Source: Sodiomyces alkalinus F11
Lineage: Eukaryota > Ascomycota > Sordariomycetes > Glomerellales > Plectosphaerellaceae
Direction: 5' to 3'
Length of the DNA stretch: 28,503 nt
NCBI RefSeq assembly: GCF_003711515.1
Contig: NW_021167087.1
Location: 735,445 to 763,947, forward strand
The translations under genes and the position numbers were made by a program. How positions within the stretch are numbered: position 1 is the stretch's first letter; each line of letters starts with the position of its first letter. Under the pieces are notes generated by a model. The model searched no databases, had not been told where the DNA came from, and saw only the letters and a program-made list of their open reading frames with translations. Shown here in pieces: positions 18,006 to 28,014 of this stretch.

Positions 18006-19142
18006 ATGGGCTCCGTTGCGCAGATCCCCAAGACCATGAAGGCGGGTCAATATGACGTCGTATGTCTCTCCCATTGTTCTGCACTTATACCTTTCAACCA
18101 AACCGGATACCTGGCTTCTAACATACATGGATTCTGAAAACAACAGGACCTGAAGAAGGTGGTGGTAAACGAGGTCCCCGTGCCGGTGCCGGGTCCCAAT
18201 GAATTCCTCGTCAAGATCCGCTCGGCCTCGCTCTGCCACAGTGACATGATGGCCATCAAAGACGCCCAGAAGACCGTGACGCTAGGCCACGAGGGCGCCG
18301 GCCACATCGTCTCCTTCCACCCCTCGGTCGAGGGCAAGGGCTTCAACCTCGGCGATGCCGTCGGCTTCCTCTACATCCGCGGCTGCTGCTTCACCTGCGC
18401 CGGCTGCCAGGTGCACAACCTCCACTGCGAGACGGGCAAGCAGCTCCTCCAGGGCTTCGCCGCCGACGGCTTCTTCGCCGAGTACGCCCTGGTCGACTAC
18501 CACAACGCCGTGGTGCTGAACGAGGCGAAATGGAACATGGACGCCGCCAGCGCCGTCTTCTGCGCCGGCATCACCGCCTTTCACTCCGTCGACAGCTGCG
18601 AACTCAACAAGGGCGACTGGTTCGGCGTCGTCGGCTGCGGCGGCCTCGGCCAGCTCGCCACCCAGTACGCCCACGCCATGGGCCTGCGCGTCATCGGCAT
18701 CGACGTCGCCGACGCCAACCTCGAGGAGGTCAAGAAGCAGGGCGCCGAGGCTACCTTCAACTCCCGCGACGACCCGGACTGGGCCGACAAGATCAAGAAG
18801 CTCACCGGCGGCGGCGTCCACGCCGTCGCTGTCTACACCAACGTCCGCCCCGCCTTCGTCTCCGCTACCACCTGCCTTCGCCTCGGCGGCACCTTCATGA
18901 TCATCGGCGTCCTCGACGAGCCCCTGCCCGTCAAGGTCATGGACCTCCTGCTGGGCAATTACAAGATCAAGTCCGACAGCACCAGCATCCCGCAGCGCAT
19001 GGGCAAGGCTGTCGCCTTTACCGAGGAGCACGGCATCATGCCCGTTGTGAACATCAGGAAGGGCCTGGAGGAGCTCCCGGCCATGGTGGCGGAGATGCAA
19101 CAGGGCAAGGTACGGACCAGGCAGGGCATTGCCTTTAAATAG
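18006..19142 (+). CDS. zinc-dependent alcohol dehydrogenase (MDR family), 349 aa
   Basis: Two exons, 18006-18059 and 18147-19142 (54+996 nt = 350 codons). The 87-nt intron begins GTATGT and ends ACAG. The ATG lies in caaccATGg and the first exon encodes only 18 residues. Catalytic-zinc ligands are visible as CHSD (Cys48), GHE (His66, Glu67) and CAGIT (Cys157). The structural-zinc lobe is Cys99, Cys102, Cys105 and Cys112; the last gap is six residues, where yeast ADH1 has seven. The cofactor motif GCGGLGQ lies at about 181-187, and Asp204 after the second strand favours NAD. Length matches the tetrameric yeast/bacterial ADH class (about 350). It interconverts an alcohol and aldehyde or ketone and would feed the divergent ALDH gene (inference). 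C-terminus is AFK, not a PTS1. Codon use is extremely C-ending, which may reflect high expression. Confidence 0.95.
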
Positions 19143-19457
19143 ACCTATCATCAGCTGTAGATAATGTTTGAAAGGAAATAAAAAAGGATTAAATCGAACA
19201 TGTCAGAAATATTGGATTCCATATTCCCTGGTTGGTGCCTTATTCAAAGCAGAGATGGAACATTTCTACAGTAAGACACCACTATGGCTTCATAATAATG
19301 CACACATCAAGCTACTCATCTCCAAGTCATCACAGCTGCACGACAGAAACAGGGAGCCATAGAGGATGAATCATGATGGTGAAAATTGGCTTTCAGAACG
19401 GCAATATATAAATACGAATAACGAAGCCCTCTAAACATATATGCAGATACCCAATAT
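19143..19457. other. convergent 3' region between ADH and acyl-CoA dehydrogenase
   Basis: A 315-bp stretch between two facing stop codons, more AT-rich than the genes, as expected of 3' UTRs. No gene is seen. Confidence 0.55.
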
Positions 19458-20905
19458 CTAGTCAAAAGAAATATACTTCTCCCCATACTGCTCCGCCAAC
19501 TTCTTATACTGATCCTGATACGCCTGGTGACGCTTCCGGAACGCTTCCGCCGACTTCATCTCCTCCCGTCCAACCTGATGCCTGTGCGCCGCATCGGGGC
19601 CATCGGCCACGCGGACGAAACGGGCGTAGGTCCACATCTCGGGCAGCGGGGTGTGCTGGGTGAGGCCCTGACCACCGTAGATCTGCATGCACTCATCGAT
19701 GATCTTGCACGCGACCTCGGGCACCAGGATCTTGCTCTGGGCGATGGCTCGCTTACCGGCCTTGTTGCCATGGAGGTCCATGGTGTCAGCGGCGTTCAGG
19801 ACAACGAGGCGCATGGCGTCCAGCTCGAGCCGCATCTGGGCGATGCGCTCAATGTTGGAGTCGAACTCGCCGATCAGCTTGCCGCGGGGCTTCTTGCGCG
19901 GGTCGTTGCACCGCAGCAGGGCCAGTTCGTAGGCGCGCTCGGTCTGGCCGATCAGCCGCATGCAGTGGTGGATGCGGCCGGGGCCCAGGCGGCCCTGGGC
20001 GATCTCGAAGGCGCGCCCTTCGCCCAGGATGACGTTCTCGGCCGGCACGCGCACGTTGTCGTAGCGGTACTCGCCGTGGCCCTCGGGCGCGTGGTCGTAG
20101 CCCATGATGGTCAGGTTGCGCACCTGCGTGATGCCCGGCGTGTTGCACGGCACGATGAGCGTGGTGTGGCGCGACCACTTGTTCGGGTGGTTCGGGTCCG
20201 AGCAGCCCATCAGGATGTAGAAGCTCAGCTCCTTGTTCCAGAGGCAGTTGCCGTACAGCTTGCGGCCGTTGATGACGTACTCGTCGCCCTCGCGCCGCAC
20301 GGAGATGCCGATCTGAGTGGCGTCCGAGCTGGCGACGTCGGGCTCCGTCATGGAGTAGGCCGACGCGGCGGTGCCGTCGAGCAGAGGCTGCAGCCACTTC
20401 TTCTTCTGTTCGGGGGTGCAGTACTTGGCCAGTAGTTCGATGTTGCCGGTTTCGGGAGCGTGGCAGTTCATGGTCTGCATGAGAGGATCGAGAAATACTT
20501 GTTAGCATGACGTTTCGTATTCCCTCTCTTCAGTGAAAAGTGGGTTTTTCATACCTGAGCAGCCCAGTAGCACCGGCCCATAATCTCAGCACAGCACGAG
20601 TACTCCAGGTTGGTCAAGCCGGGGCTCTCGGCAAAGTGGTTGGGCAAGAACAGATTAAAGAGACCGCGTTCCTTTGCCTTCTCCCGCAGCTCGTGCATCA
20701 AGGGAGGGGTTGTCCAGCGGCGGCCTTCCAGCTGTGCCTTCATGATCTGCTCGCGGGGAATGCACTCATTCTCGACCCAGTCGTAGACAGCCTGGATCTT
20801 CTCGATGGCCAGAGGCGACAACTTGGCCTTGACCCAGGGCGGTAGCCGTTGGAAGGCCGGGCCCTGGAGGGCCGGGTTGTCTACTGATGATGGCGTAGGG
20901 GACAT
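19458..20905 (-). CDS. acyl-CoA dehydrogenase, ACAD11-like, 455 aa
   Basis: Two exons on the minus strand, 20905-20555 and 20474-19458 (351+1017 nt = 456 codons). The 80-nt intron starts GTATGA, contains GCTAAC and ends GCAG. FAD and substrate motifs include the pair TMNCHAPETGN at 118-128 and YSMTEPDVASSDA at 157-169; NGRKLYGN at 187-193 lies in the middle beta domain; GGQG at 384-387 and RFVRVADGPD at 402-411 are typical of the ACAD11-type branch and not of short-chain MCAD-like enzymes. It should introduce an alpha,beta double bond into an acyl-CoA, taking the CoA ligase product (inference). No PTS1 (C-terminus SFD), no PTS2 match and no clear mitochondrial presequence are seen, so location is open. 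The ATG at 20905 has A at -3; an in-frame ATG at 20977 would add 24 residues including a hydrophobic start. It is transcribed in the same direction as the PRISE reductase upstream of it. Confidence 0.94.
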
Positions 20906-21928
20906 TGTTGGTGATGTGTTTGTTTGGGGTATAGGTGCAGACCAGGCGAGGGAGAAGGGAAATAAATTGAAGATCAACTAGGGACGAATAAATTGGTCAA
21001 GAAAGAAGATAAAAAAGAAGGGGGTGGTTGTAACTTGTTGCTGAAGGTGAGGATGCAAAAAAAGTATGGGAACATGAATTCTACCAAAGCTTTGTATGTC
21101 TAATAGTATGGCTATGCAAGATGGCGATCACAAGCCGAGCCAGAAGCTGAATGGGTAAAACGAACGAGGTTAGCGGTCATCAGGTCATGACAGAGAGGCC
21201 TTGGTCCCTGGGATTGTCGGCAATAGTGAAAAAGTAGAGCAGTTGACGGTGTTTGGAGGTTTCGGCTGGAAGTCATGTTCCTCCCCGCATTGAGCCGCGG
21301 CATCTCCACAAGTACATTATTGAAAGTACCTGCACAAATATGGGGACTGAGAAGTGCAGTACCTTTGTATGTACTGCAGCTACCCCTGCTTCCGTCTCCA
21401 ACTTATGGATCCTAAAACGGAAATGCGGGTATGGGGCTATTACGTGTGATTGGCCAGCTCTTTTGGGAAACAAACAAACTACTGAGTAATTAGTCCAGTA
21501 TTTTTCGGTACATCTGAGGTGGGGGAGGATATGCGGAGAAGGACCCGGGTTCGAGAGACGGGAACGATACATTACTGAATTTGCCTGTCTCGTCCAAATG
21601 CCCTATAATTTGCACACATACTATTCACTCATTCATTAATAGGTAATCGTTGTCATTCTCTGAAAAAGAAAAAAAGAAAAAAAAAAAAAGAAAAAAAGAA
21701 AAAAAAAAGAAAGATATCAGAGGAAGGAAAAGGAAGAGAGAAGATAATATCAGTAGGCAAGTTTGCATATTCGTGCCACGTGAATGGGACCATGCATATC
21801 ATTCCTCAGCAAACTAAGGTATGCGGTGTCACGTCACAATCAACTAAAACCTACATCGTAAAAAGTCTTCCCCTCATAATGCTCTTCATTCCCTTCATTT
21901 CTTCTTCCCCCTCGCGCAGCCGCCCCCT
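20906..21928. promoter_or_regulatory. 1-kb interval: promoter of acyl-CoA dehydrogenase, 3' end of reductase gene
   Basis: Contains the minus-strand promoter and leader of the acyl-CoA dehydrogenase on the left and the 3' region of the reductase on the right. No gene is supported. An A/G tract lies at 21662-21713. Confidence 0.5.
21662..21713. repeat. A-tract/G purine tract
   Basis: About 52 bp of A runs of 5-13 separated by single G on the plus strand. It is the same texture as the CoA ligase intron repeat but without a strict period. Confidence 0.9.
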
Positions 21929-23263
21929 CTACGGGATAATCTTGGCCTTCCTGAACCTGTCAAGCGTAGTCCACCATGACTGCTTGGTGTCAACCTCCTC
22001 CTTTCCCTCACCCCACATGGCATGACACTTGGACATGTCCATGTTGCGATCGAAATCCAGCATAGCCATGATGAAGTGCGCGAAAGGCCCGAAGTTGCGG
22101 TTGTTCCCCACCCGACCGGTGACCAGACCGTGCTTCTTCTCGAGTGCCTTCCACTCCTCGTAGTGATCGGCCAGGTACTGGGCCGGCTGGGGCCCTGAGC
22201 CGCCGGGCGGCGGGGGCGTGCCCTTGAGGCCGAAGTACTCGCAGATGACGGGCCACTTGGCGCTCCACGACGACGGGGTGGCGCTGTCGGCCGCGTTGTA
22301 GCGCTGCTCGGCCGACGTCTCCAGTTGCAGCGACGCCCAGATGCACACCTTGGCCACGACGTCCTGGTTGCTCTCGTTGCTGCTGTTGCGCCACGACTTC
22401 TCCGTGCCGGGGAAGGCGACCTCGGCCCCTTCGCCGTTGATGTCGCGGTAGAGCGCCAGGTAGGTGCCGACCGTCTGGGCCAAGCAATAAATGTTGTTGT
22501 TGGGCACGAAGCCGATGATGTTGTCCGGGATGACCTCGCACCAGGTCCAGGCCTTGCCCTTGGCCATCTCCGTGAGCATGTCGGTCTGGTCGTAGTAGAA
22601 CATCTGGCTGGCGTAGGGCTCGGGGATGCGCGGCAGCGACTCGCGCAGCGGCAGGTCATTCTTGAAGGGGAAGTCGTCGAGCAGGTGCACGCCGTAGGCT
22701 TTGGTGCCGGTCGGGAGGACCACGAACTTGAGGTTGGGCGACAGGTTCTCGACGGCGGCGACGGCGCGCCTGATGAGCTCCTTGTTGATCTGGCACTCCT
22801 TTACCGGGTCGGTGTCCATGATGTACGCTATATGCACCCAGGCATCCATTAGCTCTTCTCTTGTTCCCTTCTGCCATGTCCCTTCCCGTGTTGTTGCGAC
22901 ATACCGAAGAAGTAGACATGGCTGATTTGGTTAATGTTCTTGACCTTCTCCTTAAGGTCAGCCTCGAGACCCTCTTGCCCCTTGGGGGTCAAGATGTCGA
23001 TGCCGGTGGCGACATGAAGCTTGTCGGACTTGGGCCAAAGGGCGGCCTCGGTGTCGAGCGGTCGGTTGGTGAGGGCCGTGACGGACGCGAAGCTGCCCGG
23101 GGTAGGGTAGCCGTTCAAGATGGCGTTGGTGATGGCCCAGCCGGTGATGCCGCTGCCACCTGCAGAGACGTTCAGTCAGAGAAGGGAGGAAGTTCAAGTC
23201 CGGGAGGAGCACATCATGCATCAATCACTACGAACCGTATACTAGAGCGTGATTCTGGCTCAT
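21929..23263 (-). CDS. PRISE-type (progesterone 5-beta-reductase/iridoid synthase-like) SDR, 393 aa
   Basis: Three exons on the minus strand: 23263-23236 (28 nt), 23159-22905 and 22827-21929 (28+255+899 nt = 394 codons). Introns are 76 and 77 nt; intron 1 uses the less usual donor GTTCGT but has CTGAC and CTGCAG, and intron 2 has GTATGT and ATAG. The joins restore ALVYGGSGITGW at the N-terminus and VYFFAYIMD in the middle. Motifs are GxxGxxG at 10-16 for NADPH, LPTGTKAYG with Lys137, and MFYYDQTDM with Tyr172/173, matching the Lys and Tyr motifs of PRISE enzymes, an atypical SDR group lacking the classical YxxxK. Members reduce the C=C bond of enones such as progesterone or oxo-monoterpenes; fungal members are mostly uncharacterised. 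Starting at the internal Met at 22849 would lose the cofactor domain. C-terminus IIP is not a PTS1. The very short first exon is easily missed by automatic annotation. Confidence 0.9.
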
Positions 23264-24349
23264 GGTGTTGTGACTGTTGTCGACTTGAACTCCGGGTAGT
23301 TACTCGTACGATGAGAACAACAGATCAGGAGAGGTCGACACGTTCTTGGGAGAGTGTGATGAGAGCGGGAGATACCGAAAAGTAGAAGAAGAGAAGAAGG
23401 GGGGCTATAGATGGCGGGCGGCAGGGCGGGCATGCTTCATGTACCGCAGTCGAGTACAACGTAAGACGAAAAGAACAACACAACTTCTCCCCTTTCCTAT
23501 CGCCGTTCGCCGCTGTGGGACCAAGTTGGACATGGTTAGTGATCGCGTGTGACGAGCTTGCTACCTTGCGTGGGACGGAGCCGGGCTTGTGCTGAACAGA
23601 TAAGGGGGCGCGGAGAAACGTTTCGCGGGGGGACGGCGGGGGGGAAGACGGATATCGAGACGCAGGGAGAAGGACGGGTTTGTTTGCTAGTGTCTTTTGG
23701 CTTGACCTTAAGCCTCCTAGAATGGACAACGGGTGGTCAGATCCATATTTACTAGGTAACTTTTGGTATTCCCTCCCAAAGTGAATCCATAGCCTTCCCG
23801 TCGGATGCCACCAGGGGCATGCTGTGTTCATGTCACAAGGAATACGAGAAGAAGCGACACGGGTATTGTATGTTTGCTTCCAATCTGTGGTGTTATGGAG
23901 TCGAACAGGTGGGATCGCCGAGAGAGACCACAGGGGATGGACTGAATACGCAGGCGCGCCGGAGAGTACAGTAGCAGCATGTTCACCATAGGAGAACCTG
24001 GAATACTTCTTCGACAGATTCGAGAGGGAAAAAAAGGTATTTCCGTTTTGGCAAGCACATTGAATGCCCAGATTAGCCTTGGTCAGTCGTGGCTGATGGA
24101 GGAAGTAGGTAGGTAATAAGAACGTGTATTCGTACGAAATAAGGTACCAGGTAGTGTAGAGAAGAGGCGAGAGAATAGAATTTGCTTCTCCCGTTGGGGA
24201 CCCAATGTACTGGTACCGGTACGTAACTGACGCACGTGCGCTGATCGACAAGGAGATGAGCCAATGAGAAAACTCGTGCCCCGCAGCGTCGAGCGTCTTC
24301 CCCAGAAGTACCAAGGTACATACCTACCTTAGGTAGGTACCGTATACCG
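23264..24349. promoter_or_regulatory. promoter side of the reductase gene, up to the TA-rich block
   Basis: About 1.1 kb of normal-composition DNA upstream of the minus-strand reductase. A stop-free minus-strand frame spans 23325-24314, but its first codon is TTG, it has no recognisable domain and its composition (Ser/Pro/Leu/Thr-rich, no blocks) is not gene-like, so I treat it as chance. The palindrome gtaccggtac lies at 24213-24222. Confidence 0.5.
24321..24339. repeat. short inverted repeat at the edge of the TA-rich block
   Basis: Perfect 8-bp arms tacctacc and ggtaggta flank a tta spacer. It falls within about 20 bp of the point where normal-composition DNA changes into the RIP-like block, so it may mark the edge of an inserted element, or it may be coincidence. 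Confidence 0.7.
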
Positions 24350-24497
24350 CAGGGGACACTATAACAACTTCTAAAAATAGTAATAACGTATTACTAGGTA
24401 TACGCCGAAGGTAGGCTTAGTAGTACTATTTACCTTTATATATTAGAAGATAGTAAATAGTAAGTTAATAATTTCGCCTATAACTATTACGTATAAA

Positions 24498-24649
24498 GCC
24501 TATATAAATAAGAATTTCTTATAACCTGCTATATAATACCGCGTAAGCATTTACGGTACTTACTAGCTCTTATATCCAAAGCCCGTATAAATATAATTAT
24601 CTTAAAAGCTATTATATAATGTCACGTAAGTATTTACGGTACTTACTAG
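24498..24649. repeat. two-copy tandem repeat, about 83-bp period
   Basis: The segment cgtaag(c/t)atttacggtactta followed by ctag occurs at 24542-24566 and 24625-24649 with one difference, 83 bp apart. The roughly 45 bp before each copy (gcc..tataaata.., ctat..ataat) are also alike with small indels. The copies are close to the left end of the decayed block, where subterminal repeats of an element would lie. Confidence 0.8.
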
Positions 24650-24800
24650 TAGTATCTTTCTATTATAAATAATTTAACGCGATAATCTTATTATCGATAT
24701 AATAACGGAGGACGTCTTTTTACTCTACTCTTTTCTAAATATTAAATATATACTTCTATTTAATCGAAATCTCTATTAGGCGGTCTGCCTAAGCTATAGT

Positions 24801-25823
24801 TTATCTCCTAACACTATTAGCCGGGTTAAAAAAGAAACTTCACTAGTCTTTTCGGATAGGTCTATTATTAATTTAACTGAATTAACACCACCTAGAAGGG
24901 AATAAAAGCCTAAGACGGAAACTAGGGCCGTGTAGGCGTCTAGAGCCTGGTAAGATTAAATACTAATACGGGCGCTACGGCTTAGTAAGACGGAGCGAAA
25001 AATCAGTATCGCGTAAACTAGTAAGGAAAAGTAACCCATACCGATAAAGGAAATTAGTATTACGTTATATAGCGGCGAGTATTATATAGTCTTAAGCGGC
25101 GGTATCTCCTTTTAAAGATTTATAAATATACTCGGATAAAAGGTTATAGGCCGAGTTATTATTTTACTCGACCTAGTATTACCCACGTATTAAGATCTTA
25201 TACATTATATTATTATATAGTTTAATACGAAGAAAGAATAGTTTAACCGAGACCTTACGGTTTTCCCCTATAACGATAAGAACCCGTAAAAAGTCGACTT
25301 TTATCGAAGCGAGATATATATAACTATTATTTTACGTATACTATTACGCGAGTCTGGAATTAGACTTTTAAAAGAAGTTTATCTTAGTTTTCTTCGTATA
25401 ACGGAAGTCGAAGCCGACTAAGTTAACTCTAATATTTCTCGTAAGCGCGCGGGCCGAAAAATAACTATATAAAAAGAGCCGGAGGAAGAAGAAAATATTC
25501 TAATTACGGTGAAGAAAGAAATCACTAAGCGGCCTCGCGCGGAAAAGAATAAAGGTAAAGGAAAGGCTACCGATAAAGAGTAAGAAGGATTATAGCTAGC
25601 TAATACTAGCTAGCCAGAGCTAAAGAAAGAAAAAGAGAAATAGATAGAATTAAAGTAAGAAAACGACGAATAAGTGGAATTAAAAGAAGAAAATAAGGAA
25701 CTAGTGGAATATAAGCCGCGCTAATCTCGTAAAGTTATTATACCGGCCTTAATAATAGATCTACGCGACCGAATAGTATTATCTTCGGCTAGACGGAAGC
25801 GTATAATCTTGAAAGTAGAAGGC
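24801..25823 (+). pseudogene. candidate decayed coding frame 1 in the RIP block
   Basis: Reading codons from 24801 gives about 340 codons broken only by TAA and TAG, which RIP creates from CAA and CAG. The later part (about 25440-25720) is very charged, with Lys/Glu-rich stretches such as KKEITKRPR and ELKEENKELVEY, followed by a basic stretch before the frame ends in several stops. Composition like this looks like a nucleic-acid-binding or gag-like tail, but no domain is recognised. Stop density (about one in sixteen codons) is not far from what a TA-rich random sequence would give, so the support is composition and the absence of TGA, and TGA is rare here in any frame. Treat as a lead only. 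Confidence 0.28.
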
Positions 25824-26271
25824 TAAATAGATTAATAAAGTAAATATATTTATAAATAGTTAGAAGGCAGAAAATTTGAATTATTTATTCGCTATAGTCT
25901 TTATCACTTATAATTTTATCTACTACTAGATCCTTAGTTCTAATCCCCTTATTTCTGAAAAACTCTTTAACCGAAATAATACTACCCCGTAGCATAGAAA
26001 GTATTATAAGAATAGGTTCTTTCTTCTCCTAATCGTATAAGTATAACCCCTTTTATATATACTCGTATAAAAGCAGCGAAGGACACTACTTACCTTTTAT
26101 AGTAAGAATTTCTAGTAGACTTATCGCCGTGGCTTCTATACTACTATAAATTTCTATTATTATTTATAGAAGATATTACTTAAGGCTTACTAGCTTATCT
26201 ATAAGAACATTTTCTAATATACGAAGCCGTACAGGATTAACCTAAACGTAAAGGTTAGGACTACTCTAGTA

Positions 26272-26574
26272 GTAAAGGGCCTAGGGCTTTCCGCTTATAA
26301 TATATAGCGTAGATAGTTAGGCACGAATTATATAGTAGTTATATATTTATATAAAGCGGGTAAAATCCGTCTAAATTAGAGGTCTATAAACGTAGAGAAG
26401 GGTAATTTTATCGATAATAGAATAAGGATCGAAAAGGCCGTATTCGGAAAGATATATAAAGAATTCCTAGAAGAATTAGTAAAAAGTACTAAAAATAGAA
26501 AAAACACTAAATACTTATACGCTAAAAAGCCGCACGAGATTAGTAAAGTCTATTCTACTATAATTTAATCCGTT
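26272..26574 (+). pseudogene. candidate decayed coding frame 2 in the RIP block
   Basis: About 100 codons read from 26272 contain only four stops, all TAA or TAG, in DNA where other frames are dense with stops. The translation is Lys/Ile/Asn-rich with stretches like EKAVFGKIYKEFLEELV. It is in a different frame from the candidate to its left, so the two would be separate ORFs, exons or frameshifted parts of one. Not recognised. Confidence 0.28.
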
Positions 26575-26641
26575 AATTATAGATACTTTTACTAAATACC
26601 TAGTAATCTTTAAACTTAATTAGAACCTTTTATCTAGTAAC

Positions 26642-27613
26642 GTTTATCTTTATATAAGAGCCGGCGGAAAGAAACTAGTGGCCGCCGGCTATAAGCGTCG
26701 TTTCTTTACCTTAGTCGGAACGGATTAATTACGGGATAAAGCTAACTTACTGAATAACCTTTATATACTAAGCGAGTATATTTTTAGATATATACGCCGA
26801 TACGCCTATATAGAACTAAGTTATAAACCTCGAGTACGCGTTTATCTCTACGTATATTTTAAAGCCGAAGGGTAATAACTTATCGTATATATCTATAGAC
26901 TAAATAAAATTAGGTCCTAGCGTTATTTAGCCTTTTTAACGGTAGCGTATCTCCTTATACCTTACCGCCATATCTTTAGGAAATAGTTCTATAAATATAC
27001 GGTATAGCTTATATACGCTAATAATAAAACCTTATTAGCGTATAAACGTGTAGAGCTATACTTTACCTAGGCATCTTATAAATAATACCGTAAGGTCTTT
27101 CTTTTCGAAGAATAGCTTTATACGCTAGCGTTCGGCTTCGATTTATTCTGTATCTTAACGTCTCTAAAGGCGCTAATATCTGCGGATTCGTTTAAGACCT
27201 CTCCTTAAGATCTAGAAGCCTTCGGCTTAGAGCTGATAGAGTATCTTATCGTCGTTAAATATGTTAAAGAAAAGCGTGTGAATACGGCGAATAAGATTAT
27301 CGGTAATAAGCGTACGAGTCTCTTTACATAGGCCCTATACCTTATAATAACGCTATAAAGTCTAGCGTATTACCGCTTTACCTATCTGCTCTTCCACGAA
27401 ATGGTATAAAGCCTAATCGGTATAACCTTTTTCGTAGCGGCGATATATCTTATCGCGTAGGGGTTTTAGGTTAAAGTATTTACCTTGTATAATAGAAGGA
27501 GTCTAGAAATGATTAGAAAGTGTAATACGCGCTCGTAAAGGGTTATCCGGAGACAGAATAGAGTTCGCCTAGTAATAAAGATATTTACTAAGATAAAAAG
27601 AGAACTGACTAGC
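26642..27613 (+). pseudogene. candidate decayed coding frame 3 in the RIP block, about 320 codons
   Basis: The frame starting at 26642 runs about 320 codons with about 17 stops, all TAA or TAG. In a hand count over 26882-27050 this frame has 3 stops against 6 and 9 in the other two plus-strand frames, which supports former coding potential. Recognisable protein-like pieces include LVAAGYKRRFFTLVGTD near the start and FGFDLFCILTSLKAL in the middle. I do not recognise a transposase, reverse transcriptase or tyrosine recombinase motif. It would need reversal of the C-to-T changes in silico and a profile search to identify it. Confidence 0.33.
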
Positions 27614-27625
27614 TAGCGTACACGT

Positions 27626-27840
27626 ACGTATACTATCGTATAATATAATCTGTTATAGTAATATAGCGGAAAGGGTATATATAAATACCTATATATATTT
27701 AATATTCTATATTATAAAATAATACTATATTATATAATATTAAATATATAATTCTAATATTTTAAATAAGATATTATAATATAAGTAACAGGTTATATTA
27801 TATTAAAGGTATAATATATATAGATAATTATACGATATTC
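27626..27840. repeat. imperfect inverted repeat flanking an AT-only core
   Basis: The segment around 27640-27660 (ataatataatctgttatag) is matched in inverted orientation around 27785-27806 (aacaggttatattatat). Outside both is a cgtataat-like word in inverted orientation (about 27628 and 27827). The core between is almost pure A/T. It could be a decayed hairpin-type element or chance pairing in very AT-rich DNA. Confidence 0.4.
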
Positions 27841-27972
27841 ATACAGGATACTACTATTAAGATACACTTAAAATATAAGCCTTATAAGATTATAAATATA
27901 TAGCTATATTATTAAAAAAGCTTTTTAAAAGTAGTAAAAGGTAGATTAATACTTAAAATATAGTATCTACTA

Positions 27973-28014
27973 TCATTATTATTATAATAATAATAATAAT
28001 AATAATAATAATTC
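27973..28014. repeat. (ATT)n/(AAT)n microsatellite with inverted halves
   Basis: A short att repeat is followed directly by about nine aat/ata units, so the left part can pair with the right part. It lies in the frame-less AT-rich end of the block. Confidence 0.9.

Noticed and set aside
21545..21570. GGTTCGAG-like word, considered as a tRNA B box
   Set aside because: No matching A box or cloverleaf could be folded around it. No tRNA or rRNA gene was found anywhere in the window.
23325..24314. 990-nt stop-free minus-strand frame upstream of the reductase
   Set aside because: It starts with TTG, has no domain or codon bias, and lies in the promoter region. It could be a chance frame in Ser/Pro-type sequence; RNA-seq would settle it.
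27190..27260. NDD in a minus-strand frame, considered as the YxDD box of a reverse transcriptase
   Set aside because: The preceding residues do not fit, stop density in that frame is higher than on the plus strand, and no other RT block is visible.
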